From positions 7,647,001 through 7,711,000 of the forward strand of contig JARWIR010000010.1 in NCBI GenBank assembly GCA_029959085.1: a stretch of DNA of 64,000 nucleotides, read 5' to 3'. Shown in pieces: positions 1-10,797 of this stretch. A program made the position numbers and the translations under genes. Numbering within the stretch: position 1 is the stretch's first letter; every line of letters begins with the position of its first letter. The notes under the pieces are model-generated. The model did not search any database. It had not been told where the DNA came from and was given only the letters and a program-made list of their open reading frames with translations. Source of the stretch: Nemophila menziesii (lineage: Eukaryota > Streptophyta > Magnoliopsida > Boraginales > Hydrophyllaceae).

Positions 1-640
1 TAGAGTCATGAACTAAGAGCAGGTATTAGTATCTAGGCTATTCCACATATGTGGCGTGTGGATCATCCTGACGGAGGGTTTAGGTACGGAACCAATTATT
101 CAATCTAAAATAGAAGCTATTGATTCTGACAAACTTAGCTAATTTTAGGGCCAATGAGGTAAAATTATAAAACATCTAAAAGTGGATCATCTTTACCCTG
201 ACGGGACTAGTGACACTCTAGGATAGCCTTATAGTCCACCCTGACGGGGGTATAAGGAATTTAGAATCCCGACATTGTAATTGACCAATTTAACCCTTAA
301 ATAACATAGGTTATGAAATAGGATTAGGAGGATCCCTTGCGTTCTCAAGTGCTACCTTTTCATACTTGCGTTTCACATTCATTTACTTGCGTCTTAGTAT
401 TTAATTGCATTTTCCATTTAGTCTTTCATTACTTAGAGTTAAAACAAACAAACAATCAATCATATTATCTTTAATTGCTTTCATAAGTGCAACCATTCAT
501 TATTTGATAAGCATTGTAGTTAACCAAACCGTCCCTGCGAACGATCCTAGAATCACTTATTACTTCTTGGGACAACCATACAATTGCGGTTGTGGTTCGA
601 TTACTTTTGCATTTATTTTAGAACACACAAAGGACCACCA
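1..640 (+). mobile_element. Element H: 3' part of an LTR (same subfamily as element G)
   Basis: The sequence matches the 3' part of the G 5' LTR (about 57540-58172) nearly base for base, including the 'cctgacggggg' blocks and the terminal run ending aaaggaccacca. The LTR end at 640 is placed by comparison with F (ends ggatcacca) and G (ends ggaccagca). What follows from 641 is LINE sequence, so this is the right edge of an insertion in LINE-m, either a full element or a solo LTR. Its TSD would be 641-645 (gcccc), but the partner copy is outside the window. It carries no coding capacity. Confidence 0.85.
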
Positions 641-884
641 GCCCCCCCCACATCAGTTACCCCATCTCTGTTACACCCCCACATAAACTCATTTTTTACC
701 TTTCCCCACATATATTTAGCCATCCCACAGTCCCATAAAAGTTGTATTATGGTTTCCTCAACAACACTACACCATGGGCACATTCGCGAGACTTCCATCT
801 CTCCCTTCAATAGATTCAAACCTATTGCTAACCTTTCCTGGACTGCTTTCCAAATTAAAAATCTTATTTTTTTAGGAACCTAAT
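641..884 (-). pseudogene. LINE-m fragment 1: C-terminal zinc-binding region of a LINE ORF2
   Basis: Read on the minus strand, the frame gives VPKKIRFLIWKAVQERLAIG followed by a C-P-W-C pair. This is the zinc-binding region (zf-RVT type) near the C terminus of plant L1-like LINE ORF2 proteins, where a 'VPPKIKLFLWRALHNRL...CPLC' pattern is usual. A second Cys occurs in 'LLWDCGMAKYMW'. The fragment is the continuation of the LINE seen at 25157-26336, separated by element A, whose TSD CTAAT lies at 880-884 and 25152-25156. It is cut at 640/641 by element H. The protein appears decayed and the LINE 3' end with its poly(A) is not visible. Confidence 0.8.
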
Positions 885-1605
885 TGACGTCTCCTCATTT
901 GTCATGAATTAATATTAGTTAGAGACATATTTTTTAGTGTTTTAGAAGTTTAAATAATCGATTTTCACATGATATAGTGCACTTTCCTATTTCTAGTCTC
1001 GATTTAATTAATTATTATTTTTAGAGCATATTGGGTTTAATTATTTATTTAGTGTGAAGCTTTAAAGATATATATGGAGATTAATTATATGCCAAGTCAA
1101 TTCTAAGAGATAAAGGAAAGAAGATATACATGGAAATTGGTGAAAAAAAAGGAAAAGCTAGGATATGGAAAGATAAAGTTGCCAAATAAATCTGATTTCC
1201 AGCACCCACGACCACAAAAGGGCTTATATCTCAAGATTGGCTAGGAATTTGGAAGAATGGTCAAGAGAAAAGTTAAAGAGCTTTCTGAGAGATCAGTTTC
1301 GACTATTGGAACACATCAAAACGATAAGTATTGAAGCATTTATGATAAAAAAAACGGGGCTGATAGTTACCTTTTCTATATTTTAGGGTTACAAATTTGA
1401 GTTGGGCTTGGAGTCCATTACTTGTCTTCTACTCCAAGAAAATGAACTAGGTCTTCTAAACACCTATAAATACACCCTTATATCACTTTTAAATCATCCT
1501 TGCCTCACATAAATTAGTCCTTACGTTTATTATCATTAGAGTTATTGTAGAGAGCAAAATGAAGTCTTTTATTCAATCTTTTAGTTTATTTCCTTAGGTA
1601 TGAAC
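885..1605 (+). repeat. Element A 5' LTR, first part
   Basis: Aligns with 23606 to about 24326 of the A 3' LTR. It contains a TATAAATA box at about 1465 in the context cacctataaatacaccc, the likely U3 promoter. It is interrupted after the TGAAC at 1601-1605, the TSD of element B, and resumes at 16170. Confidence 0.88.
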
Positions 1606-3148
1606 TGGTGTCGCCTAAGGTGTTAGAAAATAATAGATAAATAAGTTCAATAAAACACCCTAGGCTAGCACGGTTCTGCAAGTATACAAGACGTATGCAA
1701 GTTTTAGTGAATAGGTAGAATTCGTTCCTCAGAGATTACGAAAGTTAGGGAGAACTTATGCAAATATTCAAGTGCAGATATTAAAAAGCTAGAACAAATT
1801 ATACGCAAGAAAATAAAAGAGATTGTGATAGCTTTAAAACTCGAAATTAAACTACTAAATTAAAAGACATGAAACTAAATAAAATACAGAAGCAAGTAGT
1901 ATGAGAGTTTAGCTCGAGATATTAGCAAGTAATCCCCACTAGTTTTGGTATTTCTATTGTCTAAGGGTGATTTATGTATTATGAAATAACCAGGATTCTA
2001 AATTCTTATACCTTAGACCTTGAGAGCGACTAAGGGGGCTACTGACACATCATGAGGCAGCCTAAACCTAGGGTAATCAAACGCCACTAAGGCCCTAAGC
2101 AATTCAATTCCAAACATGATAATAGTGGTGAGAACATACCCTAATGATTATCTAGTTAGGTTGATTTGTCAGGTCTAAACCTTGTTCTAGACGTTATGTG
2201 GTGTTTCAATAACTAGACACCCAGCTAAGGTGATCATCTAACTACTCTTAAGGTAATCTTATACGTTGCGCACCGCAAGGAAAACAGACAATAAATCAAA
2301 ACACATAAACAGAACATAAAACATAAATTCCAATTAAATACCATAGTATCCCAAATCAAATAGAAAAAATAGGGTTCATACATAAATTCTAAATCTCAAG
2401 CAAAAAGTAAATTAGTTCATACTAGAGAAAGAAAAGAAAGAAATTACAAATTTAAAGGTAGAAGAAGACATAATATGGTGTTCAGCTCCTTCCAGACTTC
2501 TTCTCTTGTGTTGCAGCTTCCTCTTGGCTTAATGTTTTGCCAAGGATGATTTTCTAATGATAAGAGGTTGTATTTATAGTGTATAGGTTGACCTAATTCG
2601 TTTTCTTGAAGGAGAAGGTAAGTAGTGGACTCCTAGCCCAACTCAAATTCGTAGCCCAAAAATATGGAATCAGCCCCGTTTTTGTTTAGGTCCTAACAGC
2701 TTCAATACTTATCCGTTTGACGCGTATGAGTAGTCGAAATTCATCGTCTCGGAAAGATCTTTAACATTTCTCTTGACCGTTTCTCCAGATTCCTCACCGA
2801 TGTTGAGATATGATTTGATTTGTGGTCGTAGGTGCTGGAATTCAGATTTAAGGCAGTTTTTTTTTCCATGTTTTTAGCTTTTACTTCTTTATCTTCAATT
2901 TTCATGTTTATCTCATTCCATATCTCTTAGTCTTTGACTTGGAATCTAATTAATCTCCATAATTATCTTTAAAGCTTCACACTAAATAAATAATTAAACC
3001 CAATATGCTCTAAAAAAATAATTTACTAAATCAAGACACAAAATAGGAAAGTGTACTAAATCATGAGAAAATCGACCTATAAACTAATAAATACAACTAA
3101 AATGATGTCTCCAAGTAGGATTATTTCATGACAAATAGGGAGACATCA
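1606..3148 (-). repeat. Element B 3' LTR
   Basis: 1543 bp, minus strand. It starts at its high-coordinate end with TGATGTCTCC and ends at 1606 with GGCGACACCA (plus strand TGGTGTCGCC). A TATAAATA box lies at 2571-2578 on the minus strand. Its partner is 14628-16164. Confidence 0.92.
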
Positions 3149-3184
3149 AGACCCCCAACTCAAAGTTGTATCGTCCCGATACAA
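3149..3184 (-). promoter_or_regulatory. Element B polypurine tract with adjoining hairpin
   Basis: Directly outside the 3' LTR, the minus strand reads CTTTGAGTTGGGGGTCT (3149-3165), the expected plus-strand primer. Immediately upstream in the element is a perfect hairpin TTGTATCG-GGA-CGATACAA (3166-3184). The same pair recurs in A and D and, with a degraded tract, in C. A hairpin with different but still paired bases occurs in G. Confidence 0.8.
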
Positions 3185-4666
3185 CAAAAGTAAAGAATAG
3201 TAGGGTAGTCAAATAAACAAGAGGAAGAAGTAGGAGGAGAATAAGAACAGAACACAATGAATGATCCTAGAGCATAGTATCTAATAAGTCTCATGTAGTA
3301 ATGCTCAAGAAATAATGCACACATATGCTTAATATACACATAATCAACAATCCATAAATTCAAATCAAGATTAATTTTGCAATGCCAGAAGGAGAGGTTG
3401 ATAACTTAGTTCATGCTAGTGGCTATATGTTGTTCATAGGTTCTAATATAGCATCCAATGGTTCACTTACCTACTACCTAATAGCTCAATTGTTTCTCCA
3501 CCAAGCAGTTAGAAATCCTAAGGTCTTTGGTTTTAACGTGGCTCAGGGACGGTGTGGTATATTTGGATAATGAAAGAGTGAGCTTTTGGATCTCTCCTCA
3601 CTAGCCATCAACGAATCGCCCTAGAGCTTGAGTTTTCACTCGAAGATGTTCTCACTCAACCCAATTTATGATGCTTTTGATGTGCATCCCCAATAATCCC
3701 AAATAAAACCTTTTGTGACGATATACAAATTCCTCTTTGCCGGTCCGAATATATATTTCTTTTCATACCAATTTTTTCTTTTGTATAGCTATGAATCTCT
3801 TTTTAATGTTGAGATATCACACTATTTTTTCTTCATATATATATTTTTCTTTTTTTTATGCCCTTGTTGGCAATTTTAGCTCGTAGCTTCTTTTTCATTC
3901 ACTATTACCCCGACAAAGGGTTACAATATTAACTTTTTTTTTTCATCATCAATAAAATCACAATTACAATTTCCAAATCCCAACATTCCCTCATGATGAA
4001 ACCCACCACCCCAAACTCAAGCTCTAAAACAACTTGTTTCAGGTTTTGCGATTCGAGTGCGGGTCATATAGATAAGTCCTACAAAATAAGGGTATGGATT
4101 ATAATGTGTTTAAATAAAAGGCTTTAGAAAGGCTCAGAGGGGCTAAGACGGATAAATAATACAATAATCAAATAAAAGGGTGAGAAGGTATAAAAGGCTT
4201 CAAGTGGCTTCAAATATGAAAGAACTGCCTTATTCATTTTTCTAACTACCGGATTTTGTTACTTTTTCACTAATAGTTCATAGATAAGCGGGTTTTAAAC
4301 TAACTTCAAACCTCACGTTCTACACACCAAATAACTTTCCCTAAGTTTCAACATACTTTCTTAGCATTTCTCATTAACTTTCCTATAACATAGTTATGAC
4401 ATCTTTCAAAAACATGCTACTTACTATCATTGACCTAATTAAAATCATGCTCACATAGGTACATTCAACATATTCTATGCTTAATTCAACCTAAAAATTT
4501 TAAATTTTATGCAAAAACGAAAAGAAGATGAGGACAACGAATCCCCACCCCCAACTCAAAAGTGAGTCGTGTCCCCACGACTCGAAAAAGACTCAATAAA
4601 GCAATAAAATTTAAAATTAAAACTAAACTTAACTACCTAATGCGTACAAGCAAATAAGAAAGAGAA
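3185..4666 (-). other. Element B 3' untranslated region with internal hairpin-polypurine module
   Basis: No supported coding sequence. It is homologous to the 3' regions of A, D, I and G. It contains a second hairpin, GAGTCGTG-GGGA-CACGACTC on the minus strand (4564-4583), followed by a second polypurine tract at 4543-4560. A further polypurine-like run (minus strand gcttgagtttggggtggtgg) lies at about 3999-4023. A stretch at about 4388-4520 is present in I but missing from D. Confidence 0.75.
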
Positions 4667-5125
4667 TTAGAGTGGTGTACCCGGCTGGCCATAAAGGTCC
4701 ATGATGTCCTCTTCCTCCGAAGAAGAAGGAGAAGAATAATTGTCAATATCCATGTTCGTAGTTACCTCTTCCAATTGTGAATTAATCTGTGTAATTTCCA
4801 CCCAAAGTTCTCTGTTTTCTTCTCTTAAACGTTCGACTTCATGTTGCAATTTAAGATCCCATGGGGGAATACAAGAATTATCCTTAATGGAAGAAGAAGA
4901 AGAACCTTGATCATGAATCTTTGTCTTTCCTTTAGGCTTTGATGGTACAAACATCCTAGCAGTTAGTTTCTTTGGTAGTGGTTGTGCTGGTGCCTCTTCT
5001 TTTGACTCTTCATTAGCCTCATCAAGATTGATAGGCTTTTAAATGGTGACTTCAGGCAATCTTTTGTTCTTCCCAAGGATGGAACACTTTCTCTTGTACT
5101 CCATAGCATCAGATTTGTTTGTCAT
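4667..5125 (-). pseudogene. Element B 3' ORF: small Ser-rich, coiled-coil protein
   Basis: The frame opens at ATG 5125 with MTNKSDAMEYKRKCSILGKN and ends at TAA 4667, about 152 codons. It has one in-frame TAA near 5041. Order of features: basic N terminus, Pro-rich piece (PAQPLPKK), Ser-rich stretch (QGSSSSS), a predicted coiled coil (VERLREENRELWVEITQ), and an acidic C terminus. D and I carry homologues at the same place. It lies downstream of a palindrome array and its own TATA box, so it may be made from a separate transcript. I do not recognise a named family. Its N terminus weakly resembles that of the longer 3' ORF in A, so it could be a shortened version. There is no signal peptide or membrane segment, which argues against an envelope. 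Confidence 0.65.
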
Positions 5126-5386
5126 GTTTGATTTAACCACAACTCAAGTTACACCAAGGATGGATTTAAAAGTTAAGAAATATTGGTGTGGATTTAGTTT
5201 GTTGCTTGGAATTAATGAAAGAGAAAGGTTTCTTGATAAATCTTGGAAGAAATTTTGAAAGCCTGATGTTCTTGATGGTGTTTTATGGTGTAGTGTGATG
5301 AATTTGATTAAGAAATTTTGTTTATGGAGGAGAGAATTATTGATGTTGTTGTGTTAATTGTGGAGGTTTGTACAAGCCTCAAGGTG

Positions 5387-5394
5387 TATTTATA
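5387..5394 (-). promoter_or_regulatory. Internal TATA box of element B
   Basis: The minus strand reads ACACTATAAATACACCTTGA, nearly the same context as the TATA box in the B LTR (ACACTATAAATACAACCTCT at 2571-2578). It lies between the palindrome array and the 3' ORF, with a leader of about 260 bases to the ATG at 5125. It is conserved in D and I. Confidence 0.6.
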
Positions 5395-5489
5395 GTGTTT
5401 GGGTCTGAAAATTTTGTGTAGAAGAGGTTAGGGTTAAGTTTGATAAGGTAAGAGTTGGAATAGGAATAAATCTCTTCAAAACCGACCTA

Positions 5490-5860
5490 GGCACCGGCAT
5501 ACCGGCCAGATCACCGGCAAACCTGTGCTGGTCGTGTCTCTTTTTTCCAACTCTCGGCAAAAAACCCGAGTCTATACCCGTGGCCACGTATTTTGCTTCG
5601 CCGGCTTACCGGCCATATTCACCGGCATACTGGTGCCTTTTTTTGTCCAGAAGCAACTCTGTCAAAAAACCCGTGCCTTGAACCCGTGGGCACGTGTTTT
5701 TCCTCTGGCCGGCATGCTGGTGCCCTGAGCGGCATACCGGTGCACCTGGACTTTCTTTTTCGAACTCTCGGCGAAAAACTCGAGTCACCAACCCGTGGGC
5801 ATGTGTTTTTCCACCGGCATACCGGTGGTTTGACCGGCCTACCGGTCAGTGAACCGAATT
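5490..5860 (-). repeat. Element B GC-palindrome array (about four units)
   Basis: About four units of 105-115 bp. Each has paired CCGG-type palindromes (caccggcataccggcc and variants) and a spacer containing ctctcggcaaaaaacccgag and acccgtggccacgt, themselves hairpin-forming. The GC content is far above the surroundings. It lies between the end of pol and the internal TATA box. Confidence 0.75.
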
Positions 5861-5962
5861 TTTCCCAAGTGTTTCCTTTTGACCCTAAACTCATTTCCTG
5901 CACAATAACACACTACCTTTCTCTCCTATTAGCTTGTAAACACAATTAAAAATCTACACTAA

Positions 5963-7538
5963 TGGTGTGGCCTAAGGTGTGATAAAAAGATGTATAAAAT
6001 AACTGCAAATAAACACCCTAAACTAACACGGTACTGCAAGTATTACAGGACGTATGCAAGTTTTAATGATAAGAAGATTCGTTCCTCAGGGACTGACGAA
6101 AGTTAGAGAGAACTTATGCAAATTATCAAGTGCAGATATAAAAGATAGAAAGATAATACGCAAAGAAAGAAAAGGAAAATAGATTTTTATTTGGTTTTTA
6201 TAATGAAAACTAAACTACTAAATAAAAATACAATAAAATAAATAAAAGAAAAGAAAAGAAGATAGTATGAAAGTTATAACTTAGGTTTTACTAGTATGCA
6301 CTAATCCTTCTAACTCTATCTATTAGATCTAATTTATAAGGGAGAATATTAGCTCTTGGTATACTTAGTCAGAATTCTAATTTCCCATACCTTAGACCTT
6401 GAGAGCGACTAAGGGGCCTACGGCACAACCAAGAAGTGTTTTATCTTAGGGTTATCAAACGCCACTAAGGCCCTAAGCAAATACTGCAATCCTGGTGATA
6501 TGGTGGTTAAAACAAACCCTAATGACTATCTAGTTAGAATCATGTTTTGTCAGAACTAATATTGACACTAGACGTTATGTGGTGGTTCAATAGTTAATCA
6601 CCCTGGTAAGGTCACCATCTAACTACTATTAAGGTAATCCTAAACGTTGCGCACCGCAAGGAAAACATACATTAAATCAAAACACATAATCAAATATGAA
6701 GTAAGTAGCTAATATCAGATTAAAACATATAATTCCCAAAGAAACTTAGATAGAAGAATTAGGATTCATAGATTATACATTATGCAAAACCTAAGCTAAT
6801 AGAATTAGTTCATACAAAGAAAAGAGGAGAAAAGAATTACAAAATAAGAGGTTGAAGGAGACATGATTGATGCACACCTCCTTCTAGACTTCTTCTCTTG
6901 TGTTGTAGCTTCCTCTTGGCCCTAAGGTCTGGCCAAGGATGATTTATGAGTGTTAAGAGGCTGTATTTATAGGGTATAGGAAGACCTAATTCGTTTTCTT
7001 GAAGGAAAAGGAAAGTAATGGACTCCTAGTCCAACTCAAATTCGTATGGAAATAAAGATAAACACTGCTGGACCGTTTTGAGCATATCTTCTTCGTTATT
7101 GGTCGGTTTGAGCTCCATAAGATACCAAAAGAATCGCAACAGAATTATCTTGACCCTAAAGAAGGAAATTACCAAAATAGGCCTATTTCTTAGGTAAAAA
7201 CGCATATATTTAGACGTGTATGCAGAATCCCAGATTAAGGCAGCTTTTCCTTTTCCATTTTTTTAGCTTTTATTTCCTTATCTCCAATTACCATGCTAAT
7301 CTCTTTCCATAAGTTGTTGTCTTTGACTTGGACTCTAGTTAAGCTCCATAATTATCTTTAAAGCTTCACACTAAATAAACAATTAAACCCAATATGCTCT
7401 AAAAATAATAATTCTACAAATCAAGACTCAAAATAAGAAAGTGCACTAAATTAAGCTAAGATCGACCTATAAACTAATAAATAAGCCTAAAATGATGTCT
7501 CTGAAGTATATTATATTATCACAAATGAGGAGACATCA
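5963..7538 (-). repeat. Solo LTR E
   Basis: 1576 bp, minus strand, flanked by ACTAA (5958-5962 and 7539-7543). Element D has the uninterrupted equivalent 'ctacactaacttaacattatac' at about 32622, an empty site that confirms the insertion. Terminal sequences are TGATGTCTCC and GGCCACACCA in the LTR's own orientation. No internal region is attached, so the element was probably lost by LTR-LTR recombination. Confidence 0.9.
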
Positions 7539-7656
7539 ACTAACTTAGAAATATACACTACAAAACATAAAACTAATCTAAAAAGCAATTTAAAACAAGG
7601 GGTTTCTCCCAAGAGCACTTTTGTTTAACGTATTTGAGTTAGACGTGTACCTCAGG

Positions 7657-9144
7657 CTAAGAGTTTTCTATGAGATGGATTGTCTACTCTCGTCCAAAGT
7701 CTTCACTGTCATGGTATCTTTTAAAACGCTGGCCATTCACCATGAATGTCCTCGGTTGGATGTTCAATTTCAAGCGATCCATGCGGTGTGACTCTTGTTA
7801 CAATGTACGGTCCTCCCCAATGGGACTTAAGCTTTCCTGGGTAGTTCGAGTATCGAGAGTTGTATAATAGTACCTTTTGTCCTCTCTCGAAATGTTTTGG
7901 ACGGATTCGATTATCATGCCATCTCTATGTTTTCTTCTTGTAAAGACGCGAATTTTCATAAGCATGATATCGAAATTCATCCAACTCGTTCAGTTGCATC
8001 AGCCTTTGTTTCCTGGCCAATTCTGGGTCTAGATTCACAGTTTTAATAGTCCAGAAGGCTCGAGCTTCAATCTCAATAGGTAGATGACATGCTTTTCCGT
8101 AGACCATGCGGCAAGGAGATGCCCTAACTGGTGTTTTAAATGCTGTTCTGTAAGCCCAGAGAGCATCATCTAGCTTTAAAGACCAATCTTTCCTCGATTT
8201 GTTCATGGTCTTCTCTAGAATAGATTTGATTTCTCGGTTAGAAACTTCAGCAAGACCGTTAGTTTGTGGGTGATAACCGGTTGATGTGCGGTGTCTTACT
8301 CCAAACTTACGAAGAAGGGCTCTCAATTGAACGTTGTACCTTTATCACTTATTAGAACACGTGGCGTACCATGTCTCGTAAAGATATGTGATTTTAAGAA
8401 TTTAATTACTGTTAAAGCATCGTTCTTTGGTGTTGCCACTGGTTCTACCCATTTCGACACATAGTCTACTGCTAGCAAGATATAAGGATTACCATGGGAA
8501 GTGACAAAAGGTTCCATGAAATCTATTCCCCATACATCAAATATTTCTACTTCTAAAATATTGTTGAGCGGCATCTCGTCTCCTTTTGATATATTACCAG
8601 TGAACTGGCATCTTTGACATGACTGGATGAAATTATGACAATCTCTGTGTAGGGTAGGCCAATAGAAACCGGATTGAAGAATTTTAGTTGCAGTTCTATC
8701 GCCTTTAAAGTGACCTCCATATGATGAACCATGACAACTTGCTATAATCTTATCAACTTCGCTCTCATGGACACATCTTCTAACTACTTGGTCAATACAG
8801 ATTTTCCATAGGTATGGTTCATCCCAAAAAAATTGTTTGGCCTTGTTAACCAACCTCTTTCGTTGTTGTGAATCGAATTTCGTAGGGAAGACACCTCTCA
8901 CGATGAAGTTGACTACATCTGCATACCAGGGTATAAACGCATCTTTAATAGTAAAAAGTTGTTCATCAGGGAATATCTCTTTAACCAGCAATGGTTCTTT
9001 GTTTGCATCAGATCCTTCGAGCCGAGATAAATGATTCGCAACTTGATTCTCGCATCCTTTCCGATCTCGAATATCTATGTCAAATTCTTGCAGCAACAGT
9101 ACCCATCTGATTAGACGTGGCTTAGCGTCCTTTTTCTCCATGAG
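7657..9144 (-). pseudogene. pol: Element B pol, part 2: RNase H tail and integrase
   Basis: Continues the B polyprotein after solo LTR F. First comes the end of RNase H ([19 protein letters not shown] ... HLSRLEG, about 9016-9144). The integrase zinc region follows, with His-His and C-x2-C (SCQRCQ). Next is the DDE core: the first Asp in WGIDFMEPF, the second in LISDKGT, and Glu in [17 protein letters not shown] short deletion or frameshift near 8325 splits the core after the second Asp. The C terminus resembles the GPY/F region and ends near NGQRFKRY before TAG at 7657. All three catalytic acidic residues are visible, unlike in D. The enzyme would join reverse-transcribed DNA to the host genome, but this copy cannot make it whole. 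Confidence 0.88.
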
Positions 9145-9149
9145 GTATC

Positions 9150-10792
9150 TGATGTCTCCCTAAATGTTCTAATTTTATGCCATTGGGAGACATCATCTTT
9201 GGTGTTTATTTGATTATTTAGATAGACTTTTGGTGCTAATATGCAATAATCCGGAATTTCCATTTTATTTCTAGTAATTTTGATTTATTAAACTTTTGCG
9301 CGTAATATTGGTATTTTTAGTGTAAAGTTTACAGGTTTTAGATGTTAGCTAGAAGAGGAATCCGAGGAGAAAGTCAAAGATCATGATATGGAGTCAAGAC
9401 TTAAAGATAAATCCCGAAGATATTATTTTTAGAGCTGAAAATCTATTTTCCAGGCCATAGATTGCTGATTTCGAGGTGCTTAAGAGATGATTTAGCCGCT
9501 GACCTTTGAAGAGATTATGTTCCTTATCGAGTTACGGAACTTTAGCAACTGGAATGAGGTCAATCGGGGTCATAACGAAGCGGGAAAAGCCGTTTTAGTG
9601 AAGGTGTATCAGCAGTTACGGGATTTGGGCTTAATTAGTGGACTTGGGCTTTTCTAATTTTTACTTAATCCTTAAGTAAAAGCCCTAATCCGATTTTATG
9701 ATTATAAATAGGTCTTTAGACCTCATTATTCAGTACCTCTCATATTTTCTTCAATTTACAAATCCTTAGAGAGAGAGTCAAACACCTCTCATTTTTATTC
9801 TTCAAATTAAAACATCCTTAGAAGAGAGCGTCCAGAGAAGAAGCATAAACAAGGAAAAGAAGAAGCAAGAGCTGGAGACGGTCTATATCTCCGATTCTCA
9901 GCCAATTCAACTCCAAAATTAGGTTACTCTGTATTCTATTTTATTCTGTAAAACATGATGAACCTATTTGTTTCTTTAGTTTTCTTTTTAATTATTATGA
10001 GCTAAACCTAATTAGTGCTTGAGAACGCATAATGGGTTAATCCCAATTTGATTTCATTCTATACATTTGAATTTGGGATATTTATTATTTAAATCAAATT
10101 GGGTAATTCGTATTTTTCTTTAATTTGCATTTTAATTACTATTATTGACGTAATTAACCAATGATAGGATTTAGTATCTAGGCTATTCCAATTAGTGGCG
10201 ATTGGATCACCTTGACGGGGGGTTTAGGTACCGAACTAGTTAACGAATGTAGGTTAGAAATTATTTGACTCTGACGAGCTTAATTAAACCTATGGCCTAT
10301 TGGGTAATTTAGACTTAATCACTTGAGAGTGGACTATAATCACCCTGACGGGGTTTGTAGCACTTGAAAGTTGCTCCTTAGTCCACCCTGACGGGGGTAA
10401 GGAGAATATAGAATCCCGACCAATACAAATTTACCGATTTGTCCCTTAAACAATGTATGAAATGAATGATAGTTAGGAAAACCCTTGCGTCTCTTAAGTA
10501 CTGCCTGCTCATACTTGCGTATCACTTTTATTTACTTACGTCTTAGTTAGTTATTTATATTTTCGCATTAATCTTTCATACTTAGGATTAATATAAACCA
10601 ACCAATCAATCAAAATATCTTTTACTTGCTTTCATAAGTGCAATAAATCATTAATAGATAAGCATTGTAGTCAACCATCCCGTCCTTGGAACGAATCTGT
10701 TTTATCAACTATATTACTTGGGACAACCGTACACTTGCGGTTGTGGTTCGATTTACATTTGCATTTATTTTTGAACACACAAAGGATCACCA
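9150..10792 (+). repeat. Solo LTR F (G/H subfamily)
   Basis: 1643 bp, plus strand, inside the RNase H coding sequence of B. It is flanked by GTATC (9145-9149 and 10793-10797). It begins TGATGTCTCC and ends GGATCACCA. Its 3' half matches H and G ('cctgacggggg', 'cttgcgt', 'ttgcggttgtggttcg'). A TATAAATA box lies at 9703-9710. Removing it and one TSD restores a continuous RNase H frame, so the insertion is precise. Confidence 0.93.
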
Positions 10793-10797
10793 GTATC

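Noticed and set aside
405..640. A 93-codon open frame at the left edge (and its twin at 57937-58209)
   Set aside because: Both lie in the LTR 3' halves of H and G, and run across the LTR end.
5390..5949. Open frames of 60-118 codons in element B
   Set aside because: These are likewise products of the GC-palindrome array, present in several frames and both strands.
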